Source of the DNA: Citromicrobium sp. UBA3494
GTDB taxonomy: Bacteria > Pseudomonadota > Alphaproteobacteria > Sphingomonadales > Sphingomonadaceae
Reading direction: 5' to 3'
DNA: 64,000 bases
NCBI GenBank assembly: GCA_002377695.1
Contig: DFQH01000002.1
Coordinates: 124,001-188,000, forward strand
Shown: one piece after another, positions 54,249-61,975 of the stretch
Position numbering within the stretch: position 1 is the stretch's first letter
How the letters are laid out: every line of letters starts with the position of its first letter
Position numbers and translations under genes: made by a program
Notes under the pieces: model-generated
What the model was told of the DNA's origin: nothing
What the model saw: only the letters and a program-made list of their open reading frames with translations
Database searches by the model: none

Positions 54249-54256
54249 GTTGCCTA
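54249..54256. repeat. Target-site duplication, right copy (GTTGCCTA)
   Basis: Identical to 51112-51119 and directly adjacent to the right terminal repeat. Joining the two flanks restores the uninterrupted target sequence. Confidence 0.93.
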
Positions 54257-54404
54257 ACCGAAGAGCGTCGCGATGTCAATCAGAAAATAACCAGATAGGT
54301 GAATCAAGCGACTGCCGTTTCGCTTGCGCGGCCCCTTGGGGTCGCCTAAGCGGCGGTAAAGTGGGGACTGGCCGCGACATCGGGCCGAGGGACAGGAAGT
54401 GGCC

Positions 54405-55046
54405 ATGCTGCGCGGACTATACGAATGGACGATGGAAAAGGCGGCGCATCCGCATGCGCAGGGCTGGCTCGCGCTGTTCGCCTTCGTCGAATCGAGCTTC
54501 TTCCCGATCCCGCCGCATCCGCTGCTTGGCCTGATGTGCCTCGCCGAACCGAAGAAGGCGATCCGCTACGCCCTGATCTGCACCGTCGCTTCGGTGATCG
54601 GCGGGCTTTTCGGATACGCGATCGGTGCGCTGCTTTATGAAAGCATCGGGCTGTGGCTGCTGGGCGTGCTGGGATATACCGAGGCGTTCCCCTGGGCGGC
54701 CTGCACGGTGAATGCGAACGGGGGCTGGGCGGTTTTCGCCACCGCCAGCACGCCGATCCCCTACAAGCTGATGACGATCACCGCGGGCTTCGTAAGCATG
54801 AACCTCGCCACCTTCATCATCGCCAGCATCGCCGGGCGCGGGCTGATCTTCCTGACGGTGGGCGTGCTGTTCCGCCTGTTCGGCGCGCCGATCAAGAAGT
54901 TCATCGACAAGTACCTGGTGCCGCTGACCACGCTGTTCGTGGTGCTGGTGGTGGGCGGCTTCCTCGTCATCACGCAGCTGGGGCACAGCGATGACGCAGG
55001 GACCGCGAACGATCCCTGCGCCAACGCGACGCTGGAGGACTTCTAG
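54405..55046 (+). CDS. YqaA/DedA-like membrane protein
   Basis: A 213-residue inner-membrane protein of the VTT/SNARE-associated (DedA-YqaA) group. ATG 54405 was chosen over GTG 54399 because ACAGGAAG is then properly spaced. 'WLALFAFVESSFFPIPPHPL' and 'LICTVASVIGGLFGYAIGAL' are characteristic, with the 'FVESSFFPIPP' re-entrant loop, and several further helices follow. Family members are linked to lipid or envelope homeostasis. The IS element ends only 149 bases before this start, so its promoter region may have been altered. Confidence 0.86.
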   Translation: MLRGLYEWTMEKAAHPHAQGWLALFAFVESSFFPIPPHPLLGLMCLAEPKKAIRYALICTVASVIGGLFGYAIGALLYESIGLWLLGVLGYTEAFPWAACTVNANGGWAVFATASTPIPYKLMTITAGFVSMNLATFIIASIAGRGLIFLTVGVLFRLFGAPIKKFIDKYLVPLTTLFVVLVVGGFLVITQLGHSDDAGTANDPCANATLEDF

Positions 55047-55067
55047 GCGGCAAGCCGCCACACGCCG

Positions 55068-55499
55068 TTAGCCGGTAAATTCGGTCTCCAGCGTGATCTG
55101 GGTATCGAGCAGCTTGGAGAGCGGGCAGTTCTCCTTGGCGGTCTTCGCGCATTCCTCGAACGTCGCCTTGTCCAGCCCGTCGCCGCCACCCTTCACGGAA
55201 AGGGCGGACTTGCTGACCTTGAACCCGTCGCCGTCCTTTTCGAGCGTAACCTTGCAGGTCGTCTCGATCGTGCCGTCCGAATGCCCCTTGTCCGCGAGCT
55301 GGAAGGCGAGCGCCATGGTGAAGCAGCTGGCATGCGCCGCGGCGATCAGCTCTTCCGGGTTGGTGCCCGGCGCATCCTCGAAACGGGTGTTGAAGCCATA
55401 GGGCTGGTTGTCGAGCGCGCCGGACTCGGTCGAGACGTGGCCCTTGCCGTCCTTACCGAAGCCTTCGTATTTCGCACTGCCGCCGCTGATATTTGCCAT
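55068..55499 (-). CDS. osmC: OsmC organic hydroperoxide reductase
   Basis: A 143-residue peroxidase with strong similarity to E. coli OsmC: 'VSTESGALDNQPYGFNTRFE', 'GTNPEELIAAAHASCFTMAL' (first redox Cys) and 'AKTAKENCPLSKLLD' (second redox Cys). It reduces organic hydroperoxides with a Cys pair. ATG 55499 is the true start; the longer open frame to 56144 is a shadow of the exporter gene. GGAGATTACC precedes it on the minus strand. Confidence 0.94.
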   Translation of the reverse strand: MANISGGSAKYEGFGKDGKGHVSTESGALDNQPYGFNTRFEDAPGTNPEELIAAAHASCFTMALAFQLADKGHSDGTIETTCKVTLEKDGDGFKVSKSALSVKGGGDGLDKATFEECAKTAKENCPLSKLLDTQITLETEFTG

Positions 55500-55573
55500 T
55501 TCGGTAATCTCCTTGTGTCTCTGACAGACGAGAGGAGCGGCAAGCGGTTCCGGCCCTTGTGTGACCGAAACGG

Positions 55574-56368
55574 TCACGCGCCCTGCCAGCCCAGCGATCC
55601 GGCAATCACCCACAGGCCCACACCTGCGACGAGGATCGCGAAGCCGACCTCCAGCACGCGCTTGTGCCCGGCGAGAAGGGTGCCTGCCGCGCGGCCCAGC
55701 ACGCTGCCGGCAACGCCCCCTGCCACCAGCCAGCCGACCACAACCCAGTCGACGAGTCCGGACAGGGCATAGGATCCGGCGGTCGTCAGCCCGAAGGCGC
55801 TTACCGCGACGAGAGAACTGCCGATGGCCAGCGAAAGGGGCATTGCGGTTGCGAACACCAGCCCTGGCACGATCAGGAAGCCGCCGCCGATGCCGAAAAA
55901 CCCGGCCAGCAGCCCGGTGCCTAGGCCCGTAGGCAGGATCCGGGCAAGCATAGGCCGCGCATTGGCGCGCGTCATGCGGACTGCGGGATTCTCCGCCGCA
56001 CGCCGCTTCCTGATCATCAGGAGCGCAACGACGACCATCAGCGCGCCGAACAGGCCGAGCAGCCGCTGACCGTCGAAAGCCTTGCCGGCTTCCGCACCCA
56101 GTGCCGCGCCTGCCGACCCGGCGAGCGCGAAGCTGAGCGCGCATTGCCAGCGGACATTGCCCGCGCGCGCATGGCCCACCAGGCCGACCAGCGCATTGAG
56201 CGCCACGGCCACCGCAGCGGTGCCGATCGCCATGTGGGGCGATTTCATCCCCACGGCATAGACCAGCAGCGGGACGGCCAGAATCGAGCCGCCGCCGCCG
56301 ACCAGCCCCAGCACGAAGCCGATCACACCGCCGGAAAGCAGGGTCACGATGATGGTGGCCATGTCCAT
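55574..56368 (-). CDS. TauE/SafE-family (TSUP) exporter
   Basis: A 264-residue membrane protein with eight or so hydrophobic helices. Two similar halves start with 'SGGVIGFVLGLVGGGGSILA' and 'LGTGLLAGFFGIGGGFLIVP', the pair of GxGGG motifs that mark TSUP proteins. In bigR-type operons such exporters remove sulfite or related sulfur anions. It is the last gene of the regulator - rhodanese - exporter set, starting 19 bases after the rhodanese gene. Confidence 0.9.
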   Translation of the reverse strand: MDMATIIVTLLSGGVIGFVLGLVGGGGSILAVPLLVYAVGMKSPHMAIGTAAVAVALNALVGLVGHARAGNVRWQCALSFALAGSAGAALGAEAGKAFDGQRLLGLFGALMVVVALLMIRKRRAAENPAVRMTRANARPMLARILPTGLGTGLLAGFFGIGGGFLIVPGLVFATAMPLSLAIGSSLVAVSAFGLTTAGSYALSGLVDWVVVGWLVAGGVAGSVLGRAAGTLLAGHKRVLEVGFAILVAGVGLWVIAGSLGWQGA

Positions 56369-56386
56369 TTCAAAGGCCGCCTCGCG

Positions 56387-56926
56387 TCAGGCGGCGCTCG
56401 CGCGCCGGTTCCACGGCATGACCGACAGCAGCCGGGCCATTCCGCACCAGCCGGTCGTGCCTGCGAAGACCAGCCCGGCGCCGACAAAGCCCGAAAGCGC
56501 GACCCAGCCGGGGGCAACAGCCAGCCCGAGAACAACGCCGATCAGCACCAGCGATCCCGCGGCGATCTGCACCTGCCGCATCAGTTCGAGCGGTTGGCTG
56601 CGGTCTTCCTCGACCGGCAGGCCGGCCTTGCGCCATGCTTCCAGTCCGCCTTCGAGCAGGAAGGCCTCGCCCGGGTGGCAGCCCGCAAGCTGCCCCGCGT
56701 TGCTGCCGGTGCGCATGCCGGATCGGCACATGAACACGATCGGGCCATCGCAATCGATCCGGTCGATCCGGTCGAGCGGGCGATTTTCCGCGTCCTTCGC
56801 ACGGGCGCGGGCAAACTCGTCCGGCCCGCGAATATCGACCAGGCGTGCGCCCCCGTCGATCAGGCGGCGGGCTTCATCGGGGGAGATGGTTCTGGGGGTG
56901 TTGGGGGTATCGGTCATGGGGGTCAT
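56387..56926 (-). CDS. Rhodanese-DUF2892 membrane protein (YgaP-like)
   Basis: A 179-residue two-domain protein. Residues 12-108 are a rhodanese with the catalytic cysteine C67 in 'FMCRSGMRT'. Residues ~120-172 carry two membrane helices ('AAGSLVLIGVVLGLAVAPGW', 'ALSGFVGAGLVFAGTTGWCG') of the DUF2892 type. The same order is found in E. coli YgaP, a membrane-bound sulfurtransferase. The start at 56926 overlaps the stop of the regulator gene (ATGA). Confidence 0.91.
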   Translation of the reverse strand: MTPMTDTPNTPRTISPDEARRLIDGGARLVDIRGPDEFARARAKDAENRPLDRIDRIDCDGPIVFMCRSGMRTGSNAGQLAGCHPGEAFLLEGGLEAWRKAGLPVEEDRSQPLELMRQVQIAAGSLVLIGVVLGLAVAPGWVALSGFVGAGLVFAGTTGWCGMARLLSVMPWNRRASAA

Positions 56927-57249
56927 TCCTGACAATAGAGATCGTGAAGGGTCGCCAGCAGGGTGCGGCAGCGCGGGTCGGCGATGCGGTACCACGCGGT
57001 CTGCGCCTCGCGCCGGAAGTCGACCAGGCCTTCGGCCCGCATCTTCGCAAGGTGCTGCGAGAGGGCGGACTGGGACAGGCCCACCTCTCCGGCGAGGGCA
57101 TTCACCTGCATCTCGCCATGTTCGGCCAGCTTGCACATCACCATCAGGCGACGCGTGTTGCCGAGCGCCTTGAGCAGTTCGGCGACGGAGGATGCATTGG
57201 CCTCGAACGTGGCGAGGTCGGCGGGGGCGAGAAGAGTATCGTTTTCCAT
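56923..57249 (-). CDS. BigR/SqrR-like ArsR-family persulfide-responsive repressor
   Basis: A 108-residue winged-helix repressor. Start ATG 57249 was chosen over GTG 57255. 'VAELLKALGNTRRLMVMCKL' and 'LAGEVGLSQSALSQHLAKMR' hold the recognition helix, 'RREAQTAWYRI' is the wing. C39 in 'MVMCKLAEHGE' and C106 near the C-terminus ('DLYCQE') sit where BigR and SqrR have the Cys pair that forms a sulfur bridge when reactive sulfur species are present. It therefore probably represses this operon and the divergent dioxygenase gene until persulfide rises. A tandem operator overlaps its start. Confidence 0.9.
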   Translation of the reverse strand: MENDTLLAPADLATFEANASSVAELLKALGNTRRLMVMCKLAEHGEMQVNALAGEVGLSQSALSQHLAKMRAEGLVDFRREAQTAWYRIADPRCRTLLATLHDLYCQE

Positions 57250-57277
57250 TAGCACTTGCTAAATAAGCAATCGCTAA
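57249..57277. promoter_or_regulatory. Tandem operator of the BigR-like repressor
   Basis: Two similar 12-base boxes, AGCACTTGCTAA (57251-57262) and AGCAATCGCTAA (57266-57277), 15 bases apart and matching at 10 of 12 positions; the first is part of the palindrome TTAGCA-CT-TGCTAA (57249-57262). It lies between the repressor and the divergent dioxygenase gene and overlaps the repressor's start codon, so one protein can control both directions. Confidence 0.75.
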
Positions 57278-57318
57278 TATATGTCAAGCGTCAACGACGA
57301 AACCGAAGGAGACGCATC

Positions 57319-58203
57319 ATGACCAACCCCCGCATTCGTGCCTTTTTCGACGAGCCGACCAACACGGTCAGCTATCTGGTCTGGGACCCCGAGAGCTCCC
57401 ATGGGGCGGTGATCGACCCCGTGCTCGACTTCGACCTTGCCTCTGGCGAGGCGGATGTGCGCTCTGCCGAAGCGATCCTCGCCGCGGCCGAGGAGGAAGG
57501 CGTGACGGTCGACCGCGTGCTCGAAACCCACGCCCACGCCGACCATCTGAGCGCAGCACCTTTCATCAAGGCGAAGACCGGCGCCACGATCGGCATCGGC
57601 GCCCATATCCGCGATGTGCAGAAGATCTTCCGCCCGGTCTTCGGACTCGACGATCTGAAGACCGACGGCTCCGATTTCGACGACCTGTTCGAGGATGGAG
57701 AGACCTTCACGATCGGGTCCTTGAACGTGGAAGTGCTCCACGTGCCCGGGCACACCCCCGCGGACGTCGCCTACAAGATCGAGGACGCGGTGTTCGTGGG
57801 CGATACGCTGTTCATGCCCGATTTCGGCACCGCGCGGGCGGACTTCCCAGGCGGCGATGCGCACCAGCTCTACCACTCGATCCGCCGCCTGCTGGCGCTG
57901 CCCGAGGACACCCGGCTGTTCATGTGCCACGACTACAAGGCGCCGGGCCGCGACGATTATGCGTGGGAAACCACGGTCGGAGAGCAGAAGCGCAGCAGTG
58001 TGCACGTGCACGACGGCGTGAGCGAAGACGAGTTCGTGGCCATGCGCGAGGCGCGCGACAGCGATCTTGCGGTGCCCCGGCTGCTGCTCCCCTCCGTCCA
58101 GGTCAACATCCGTGCCGGGCGCTTTCCCGAAGCGCAGGACAATGGCGTCGCCTATCTGCGCATCCCGGTGAACCCGGTGCGGCGAACGCCTGCGAACGCC
58201 TAG
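57319..58203 (+). CDS. Persulfide dioxygenase-like metallo-beta-lactamase-fold protein
   Basis: A 294-residue ETHE1/Blh-like protein that probably oxidises glutathione persulfide to sulfite. ATG 57319 has GAAGGAGACGCATC ahead of it; the frame extends to 57256 but would cross the operator. The metal motif is HAHADH (H71, H73, D75, H76), with 'LHVPGHTPADVAYKIED' and 'FVGDTLFMPDFGTARADFPG' for the remaining ligands. In known bigR operons the same enzyme (Blh) is co-regulated by BigR. It is divergent from the repressor and convergent with the protease gene. Confidence 0.92.
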   Translation: MTNPRIRAFFDEPTNTVSYLVWDPESSHGAVIDPVLDFDLASGEADVRSAEAILAAAEEEGVTVDRVLETHAHADHLSAAPFIKAKTGATIGIGAHIRDVQKIFRPVFGLDDLKTDGSDFDDLFEDGETFTIGSLNVEVLHVPGHTPADVAYKIEDAVFVGDTLFMPDFGTARADFPGGDAHQLYHSIRRLLALPEDTRLFMCHDYKAPGRDDYAWETTVGEQKRSSVHVHDGVSEDEFVAMREARDSDLAVPRLLLPSVQVNIRAGRFPEAQDNGVAYLRIPVNPVRRTPANA

Positions 58204-59021
58204 GAAGGCGCCGCAACTTCACCTGTCGTCTCGGCAATCCAGTCACGGAAGGCGGAGACACGGGTGTGGTAGGTCGTCAGGCCGTATGCCCCGGCCCGAT
58301 AGTCCTCCGGCGCGCCATCCCAGTAGGTCCATGAGGCGAGGGCGACCAGTTCGAGCCGGCCGTCCTCCGCCATCATCAGCGGCCCGCCGCTGTCGCCGCG
58401 CCCGATCGACCCCTCGTCGGGTAGCGCGGCGTTTCCGCGCTCGAAGGTGATCCCGATCCATTCGGGCAGGACCTGCGAGATTTCGTTGCGCGCGCGGCGA
58501 AGCGATCCGCGTTGCGGATGGATTCTCAGTGCGCCGCTCAGCCCGGTTCCGCCCTGTCCCTTTCCGAACAGGGTCACCACATCGCCCGGCGCAACCTTGC
58601 CTTCGTGGAATGCGACCGGCGCGACATCGGTCACCGGGTTGCGCAGGCGGACCAGCGCAATGTCACGCATCGCGAAGCTTGCATCCATGATGGGCTTGAT
58701 CGAACCGTCCGGGCCCGGCCCCGTGGGCGGCGCAAAGTCGGGGTGCAGGATCACCTCCGCGACCGCCCGGTCCCGACCGCCGATCGAAACGCTGTCGGGG
58801 CGATCGCCCGCCACGGTATGTGCGACGGTCAGCACCCAGGCGGGCGCGATCAGGACACCGTGCCCGCTGCCGGGCCAGTCGGCGAGGGCCGGAATCTCGC
58901 TCGCCTGCGCGCGATAGAGCGCTGGCGGCGCGTCGTGCCGGACGACGATGCCGGAGGCGGGCCCGCAGGCAAGCGCGCTGGCGGCGAAGGCAGCAAGCGC
59001 GAGGCGCGCTTTCCGCCGCAT
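58200..59021 (-). CDS. Trypsin-like serine protease, exported
   Basis: A 273-residue exported protease. A signal peptide covers residues 1-24 ('RLALAAFAASALACGPASG'). The catalytic triad is visible in S1-family context: H68 ('VLTVAHTV'), D120 ('AMRDIALVRL') and S211 ('GRGDSGGPL'). It starts directly after the spt stop (shared base at 59021), so it may be transcribed with the sphingolipid genes. Its TAG stop overlaps the TAG stop of the convergent dioxygenase gene. The substrate is unknown. Confidence 0.9.
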   Translation of the reverse strand: MRRKARLALAAFAASALACGPASGIVVRHDAPPALYRAQASEIPALADWPGSGHGVLIAPAWVLTVAHTVAGDRPDSVSIGGRDRAVAEVILHPDFAPPTGPGPDGSIKPIMDASFAMRDIALVRLRNPVTDVAPVAFHEGKVAPGDVVTLFGKGQGGTGLSGALRIHPQRGSLRRARNEISQVLPEWIGITFERGNAALPDEGSIGRGDSGGPLMMAEDGRLELVALASWTYWDGAPEDYRAGAYGLTTYHTRVSAFRDWIAETTGEVAAPS

Positions 59022-60274
59022 CAGATGATCCCGACCGCCTTGCCCGCGCGTTCGAACATGCCGAGGATGGTGGAGACCTCTTCCTCGCTATGCTCGGCAC
59101 ACAGCGAGCAGCGCAGCAGCGTCATGTTGGCAGGCGTTGCCGGCGGGCGGGCGAGATTGACGTAAAGCCCTTCCTTCAGCAGCGCTTCCCACATCTGCGC
59201 GCCCCTGGTCAGGTCGGGCATGATGACCGCCACGATGGCGCTCTGCGGTTCGTCGGTGCCGAGCTGGAAGCCCAGATCCTTCAGGCCGCCGTGCAAACGC
59301 TTGGAATTCTCCCACAGGTGCGCGCGCTTGTTCGACCCGTGCATCAGCTTGCGGATCGAGGTCGCGGCGGTGGCGACCACGCTCGGCGGAAGGCTGGCGG
59401 TGAACACGTAGGGGCGGCACACCAGCCGCATGATCTCGAAATCGGGGTGGTTGGAAACGCAGAAGCCGCCCACCGTGCCCACGCTCTTCGAGAATGTGCC
59501 GATCACGAAATCGACATCGTCCAGCACGCCCTGATCCTCGGCAACGCCGCGGCCATGTTCGCCGATGAAGCCCATCGAGTGCGCTTCGTCGACCAGCACC
59601 ATCGCGCCCGCTTCCTTGGAGATGCGGACCATCTCTTTCAGCGGCGCGACATCGCCGAGCATCGAATAGACGCCTTCGAGCACGACCAGCTTGCCCGCCT
59701 CGGCGGGAATGCGCTTCAGCCGCTTTTCCAGCGCTTCGATATCGTTGTGGCGGAAAGGCACGATCTCGGCCCGTCCCATCGCGCAGCCGTCGTAGATCGA
59801 GGCGTGGCTGTCGATATCCAGCACCACGTAATCGCCCTTGCCGGCGATGGTGGAGATGATCCCGAGATTGGCCTGGTACCCGGTGGAAAAGACCATCGCG
59901 TGGTCCATCCCGTAGAATTCCTTGAGCGCGTCCTCGCACTCCTTGTGGCCCTGATAGGTGCCGTTGAGCACGCGGCTGCCGGTGGTCCCGCTGCCGAATT
60001 CCTCCAGCGCCTGCTTGCCCGCCTCGATCACGTCCGGATCGAAGGTCATGCCCATGTAGTTGTAGGTGCCCAGCAGGATCGTCTCGCGCCCGTTGCAGAT
60101 CGCGCGGGTGGGCGAGAGGACCTTTTCCATCACCAGGTTGAACGGGTCCTCCACGCCGCTGGCCAGCAGGCCCTCGCGCATCTGGATCAGCTCGTCGAAC
60201 TTGGCGAACAGATCGCCCTTGCCGCGGCCTTCACGTTCAACCGGCTGGTCCGGCTGGCTGATACCTTCGCTCAT
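59021..60274 (-). CDS. spt: Serine palmitoyltransferase
   Basis: A 417-residue soluble PLP enzyme of the alpha-oxoamine synthase family, condensing serine and a palmitoyl thioester to 3-ketodihydrosphingosine, the first step of sphingolipid synthesis. The PLP lysine is K263 in 'GTFSKSVGTVGGF'; 'DIDSHASIYDGC', 'VDEAHSMGFIGEHGRGVAED' and 'RPYVFTASLPPSVVA' match Sphingomonas SPT. The sphingolipid requirement is a hallmark of sphingomonads. Its start overlaps the ACP stop (ATGA). Confidence 0.95.
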   Translation of the reverse strand: MSEGISQPDQPVEREGRGKGDLFAKFDELIQMREGLLASGVEDPFNLVMEKVLSPTRAICNGRETILLGTYNYMGMTFDPDVIEAGKQALEEFGSGTTGSRVLNGTYQGHKECEDALKEFYGMDHAMVFSTGYQANLGIISTIAGKGDYVVLDIDSHASIYDGCAMGRAEIVPFRHNDIEALEKRLKRIPAEAGKLVVLEGVYSMLGDVAPLKEMVRISKEAGAMVLVDEAHSMGFIGEHGRGVAEDQGVLDDVDFVIGTFSKSVGTVGGFCVSNHPDFEIMRLVCRPYVFTASLPPSVVATAATSIRKLMHGSNKRAHLWENSKRLHGGLKDLGFQLGTDEPQSAIVAVIMPDLTRGAQMWEALLKEGLYVNLARPPATPANMTLLRCSLCAEHSEEEVSTILGMFERAGKAVGII

Positions 60275-60516
60275 TCCGCGTCGACCAGCTTCTTCACCGC
60301 ATCGACGAGCTGGCCGTAGGTCTCGATCTCGGCCTGCTGGTTCATGCTGATGATGATGTCGAATTCGTCCTCGATCGCGGCGACGAAATCCATCACGGTC
60401 AGGCTGTCGAACTCCAGGTCACCCTGGAAGGTGGTGTCGTCGGTAATGGTGACGCCGTTCTTGTTGAACGGCTCGATCAGGGTGCGGATTCGCCGGTCGA
60501 TTTCGGCACGGTCCAT
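60271..60516 (-). CDS. Acyl carrier protein paired with SPT
   Basis: An 81-residue ACP starting at ATG 60516 ('MDRAEIDRRIRTLIEPFNKN'). The phosphopantetheine serine is S38 in 'LEFDSLTVMDF'. It precedes spt with a 4-base overlap, so it probably supplies the acyl chain for sphingolipid synthesis; a dedicated ACP in this place is known from sphingolipid clusters in other alphaproteobacteria. The extra upstream frame to 60603 is not coding. Confidence 0.92.
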   Translation of the reverse strand: MDRAEIDRRIRTLIEPFNKNGVTITDDTTFQGDLEFDSLTVMDFVAAIEDEFDIIISMNQQAEIETYGQLVDAVKKLVDAE

Positions 60517-60606
60517 AGCGGGATTCCTTCGGTGTCCTCTTGGCGCCGGGCAAAGCTTGTTAGCCCGGCATTTGTCAAGCGTACCCACAGGCCGGGTCCG
60601 CACGCG

Positions 60607-60975
60607 CTATTCCCCGATGAGCCCCACGACCTTCGCCGAAAAGGGCACGATGGAGACGGGCTTGGCGAGGTAATCCTCCGCGCCCGCGGCCCGGATGCGC
60701 TCCTCGTCCCCCTTGCCGGCATAGGCCGTCACGGCCAGCACGGGCACGGCGGAGAGCTGCGGGTCGGCCTTCATCTGCGCGATCAGGTCGAGGCCGGAGA
60801 CATGCGGCAGCTGAATGTCCATGATCGCCAGATCGGGCCGAAAACGCCGCGCAGCCTCGATCACGGTGTTGCCGTCCGAACAGCCGAGCACCTCGTACCC
60901 CTTGGCGCGCAGCACGTCGCAGAACAATTTGCGGTTGAGATCGTTGTCCTCGACAACGAGGATGCGCTTTGCCAC
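60607..60975 (-). CDS. divK: Single-domain response regulator DivK
   Basis: A 122-residue receiver-only protein starting at GTG 60975 with GGGAGGTGGCGAGAC upstream. 'RILVVEDNDLNRKLF' opens the domain, the phosphoacceptor is D53 in 'IMDIQLPHVSGL', and 'AVTAYAGKGDEERIRAAG' with 'DYLAKPVSIV' closely match Caulobacter DivK, which controls cell-cycle kinases. The gene following on the other strand is DUF3572, the usual neighbour. Confidence 0.9.
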   Translation of the reverse strand: MAKRILVVEDNDLNRKLFCDVLRAKGYEVLGCSDGNTVIEAARRFRPDLAIMDIQLPHVSGLDLIAQMKADPQLSAVPVLAVTAYAGKGDEERIRAAGAEDYLAKPVSIVPFSAKVVGLIGE

Positions 60976-61025
60976 GTCTCGCCACCTCCCTAGCTTCCGC
61001 CACGAATAGGCCAGCGACCGACCGC

Positions 61026-61322
61026 ATGACAATCACACCGCCCGATAATTCCGAGCATGGCGCATCCGGACACGACGGAGCGGAGACGCTGGCCCTGTCC
61101 GCACTCGGCTGGATCCTGACCGACGAGAAGCGCGCGGATCGCCTGCTGGCGCTGACCGGGCTGACGCCGGAAATCCTGCGCGAGGGCCTGGGTGAACGCC
61201 GCGTGCAGGCCGCCGTGCTCGAATTCCTGGCCGGGCACGAACCCGACCTGGTGCTGGCGGCCGACGCGCTGAACGTGGCGCCCGAAGATATCATTGCAGC
61301 CCACCGGAAACTCTCCGCATGA
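61026..61322 (+). CDS. DUF3572-family protein
   Basis: A 98-residue protein starting at ATG 61026. 'LALSALGWILTDEKRADRLL' and 'LTGLTPEILREGLGERRVQA' fit the alphaproteobacterial DUF3572 family of small helical proteins found beside divK. The function is not known. Its stop overlaps the start of the next gene (ATGA). Confidence 0.85.
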   Translation: MTITPPDNSEHGASGHDGAETLALSALGWILTDEKRADRLLALTGLTPEILREGLGERRVQAAVLEFLAGHEPDLVLAADALNVAPEDIIAAHRKLSA

Positions 61323-61975
61323 ACGCCACTTCCACGCAAGCCGCTTCCCCCCAGGCCCGCCCGCTGGTCATTACCGATTGCGACGAGGTGCTGCTGCGCA
61401 TGGTCGCCCATTTCCGCGAATGGCTGGGCGAGGCACACGACATAGACTTCGCCTTCCAGTCCGATTTCGCCCGCGCACTGACCCGGCGAGAGGATGGCGC
61501 TGTGGTGGAGCAAAAAGAGATCTGGCGCCTGCTCAACGCCTTCTTCGACAGCGAGATGGACCGGCAGGACCCGGTCGAAGGCGCTCTCGAGGCTTACGGA
61601 CAGCTCGCCGAGAAAGCGGACGTGGTCGTGCTGACCAACCTGCTCGATCACCGGCAGGAAGACCGCGCGCGCCAGCTGGCCCGGCACGGGATCGATGCGA
61701 AGGTCTATACCAACCAGGGCCCGAAAGGCGCCGCGATAGCCCGGATCGTCGAGGAATACGGCCCCCGGCGCACGGTGTTCATCGACGACCTGTCGCAGCA
61801 TCACAATTCCGCGCGCGAACTCGCCCCCGATACGCTGCGCCTGCACCTTTGCGGAGAGCCCGACCTCGCCCCGCATATTGCGTGCGGTGCGAAGGCGGGC
61901 GATGCGCACGCGCGGATCGACCGGTGGGACGAAGCCCTGCCATGGATACTGGAAAACCTGGAGAAACCCGCATGA
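61319..61975 (+). CDS. HAD-family hydrolase
   Basis: A 218-residue HAD-fold protein. Motif I is 'ITDCDEVLL' (D20, D22), motif II 'VVLTNLLDHR', motif III includes a Lys in 'NQGPKGAAIA', and motif IV is 'VFIDDLSQHH'. Phosphatase activity is likely; the substrate is unknown. It lies between DUF3572 and ridA with ATGA overlaps on both sides. Confidence 0.85.
   Translation: MNATSTQAASPQARPLVITDCDEVLLRMVAHFREWLGEAHDIDFAFQSDFARALTRREDGAVVEQKEIWRLLNAFFDSEMDRQDPVEGALEAYGQLAEKADVVVLTNLLDHRQEDRARQLARHGIDAKVYTNQGPKGAAIARIVEEYGPRRTVFIDDLSQHHNSARELAPDTLRLHLCGEPDLAPHIACGAKAGDAHARIDRWDEALPWILENLEKPA

Larger units (their letters stand above)
54135..54404. other. IS right end and leader of the YqaA-like gene
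   Basis: 270 bases. 54135-54248 is the non-coding right end of the IS element, 54249-54256 the target duplication, and 54257-54404 the remaining leader of the chromosomal membrane protein gene. A TTG-start open frame at 54250 is not supported. Confidence 0.6.

Noticed and set aside
54250-54534. TTG-start open frame beginning in the IS target duplication
   Set aside because: No ribosome binding site, no recognisable protein, and it overlaps the well-supported YqaA-like gene in another frame.
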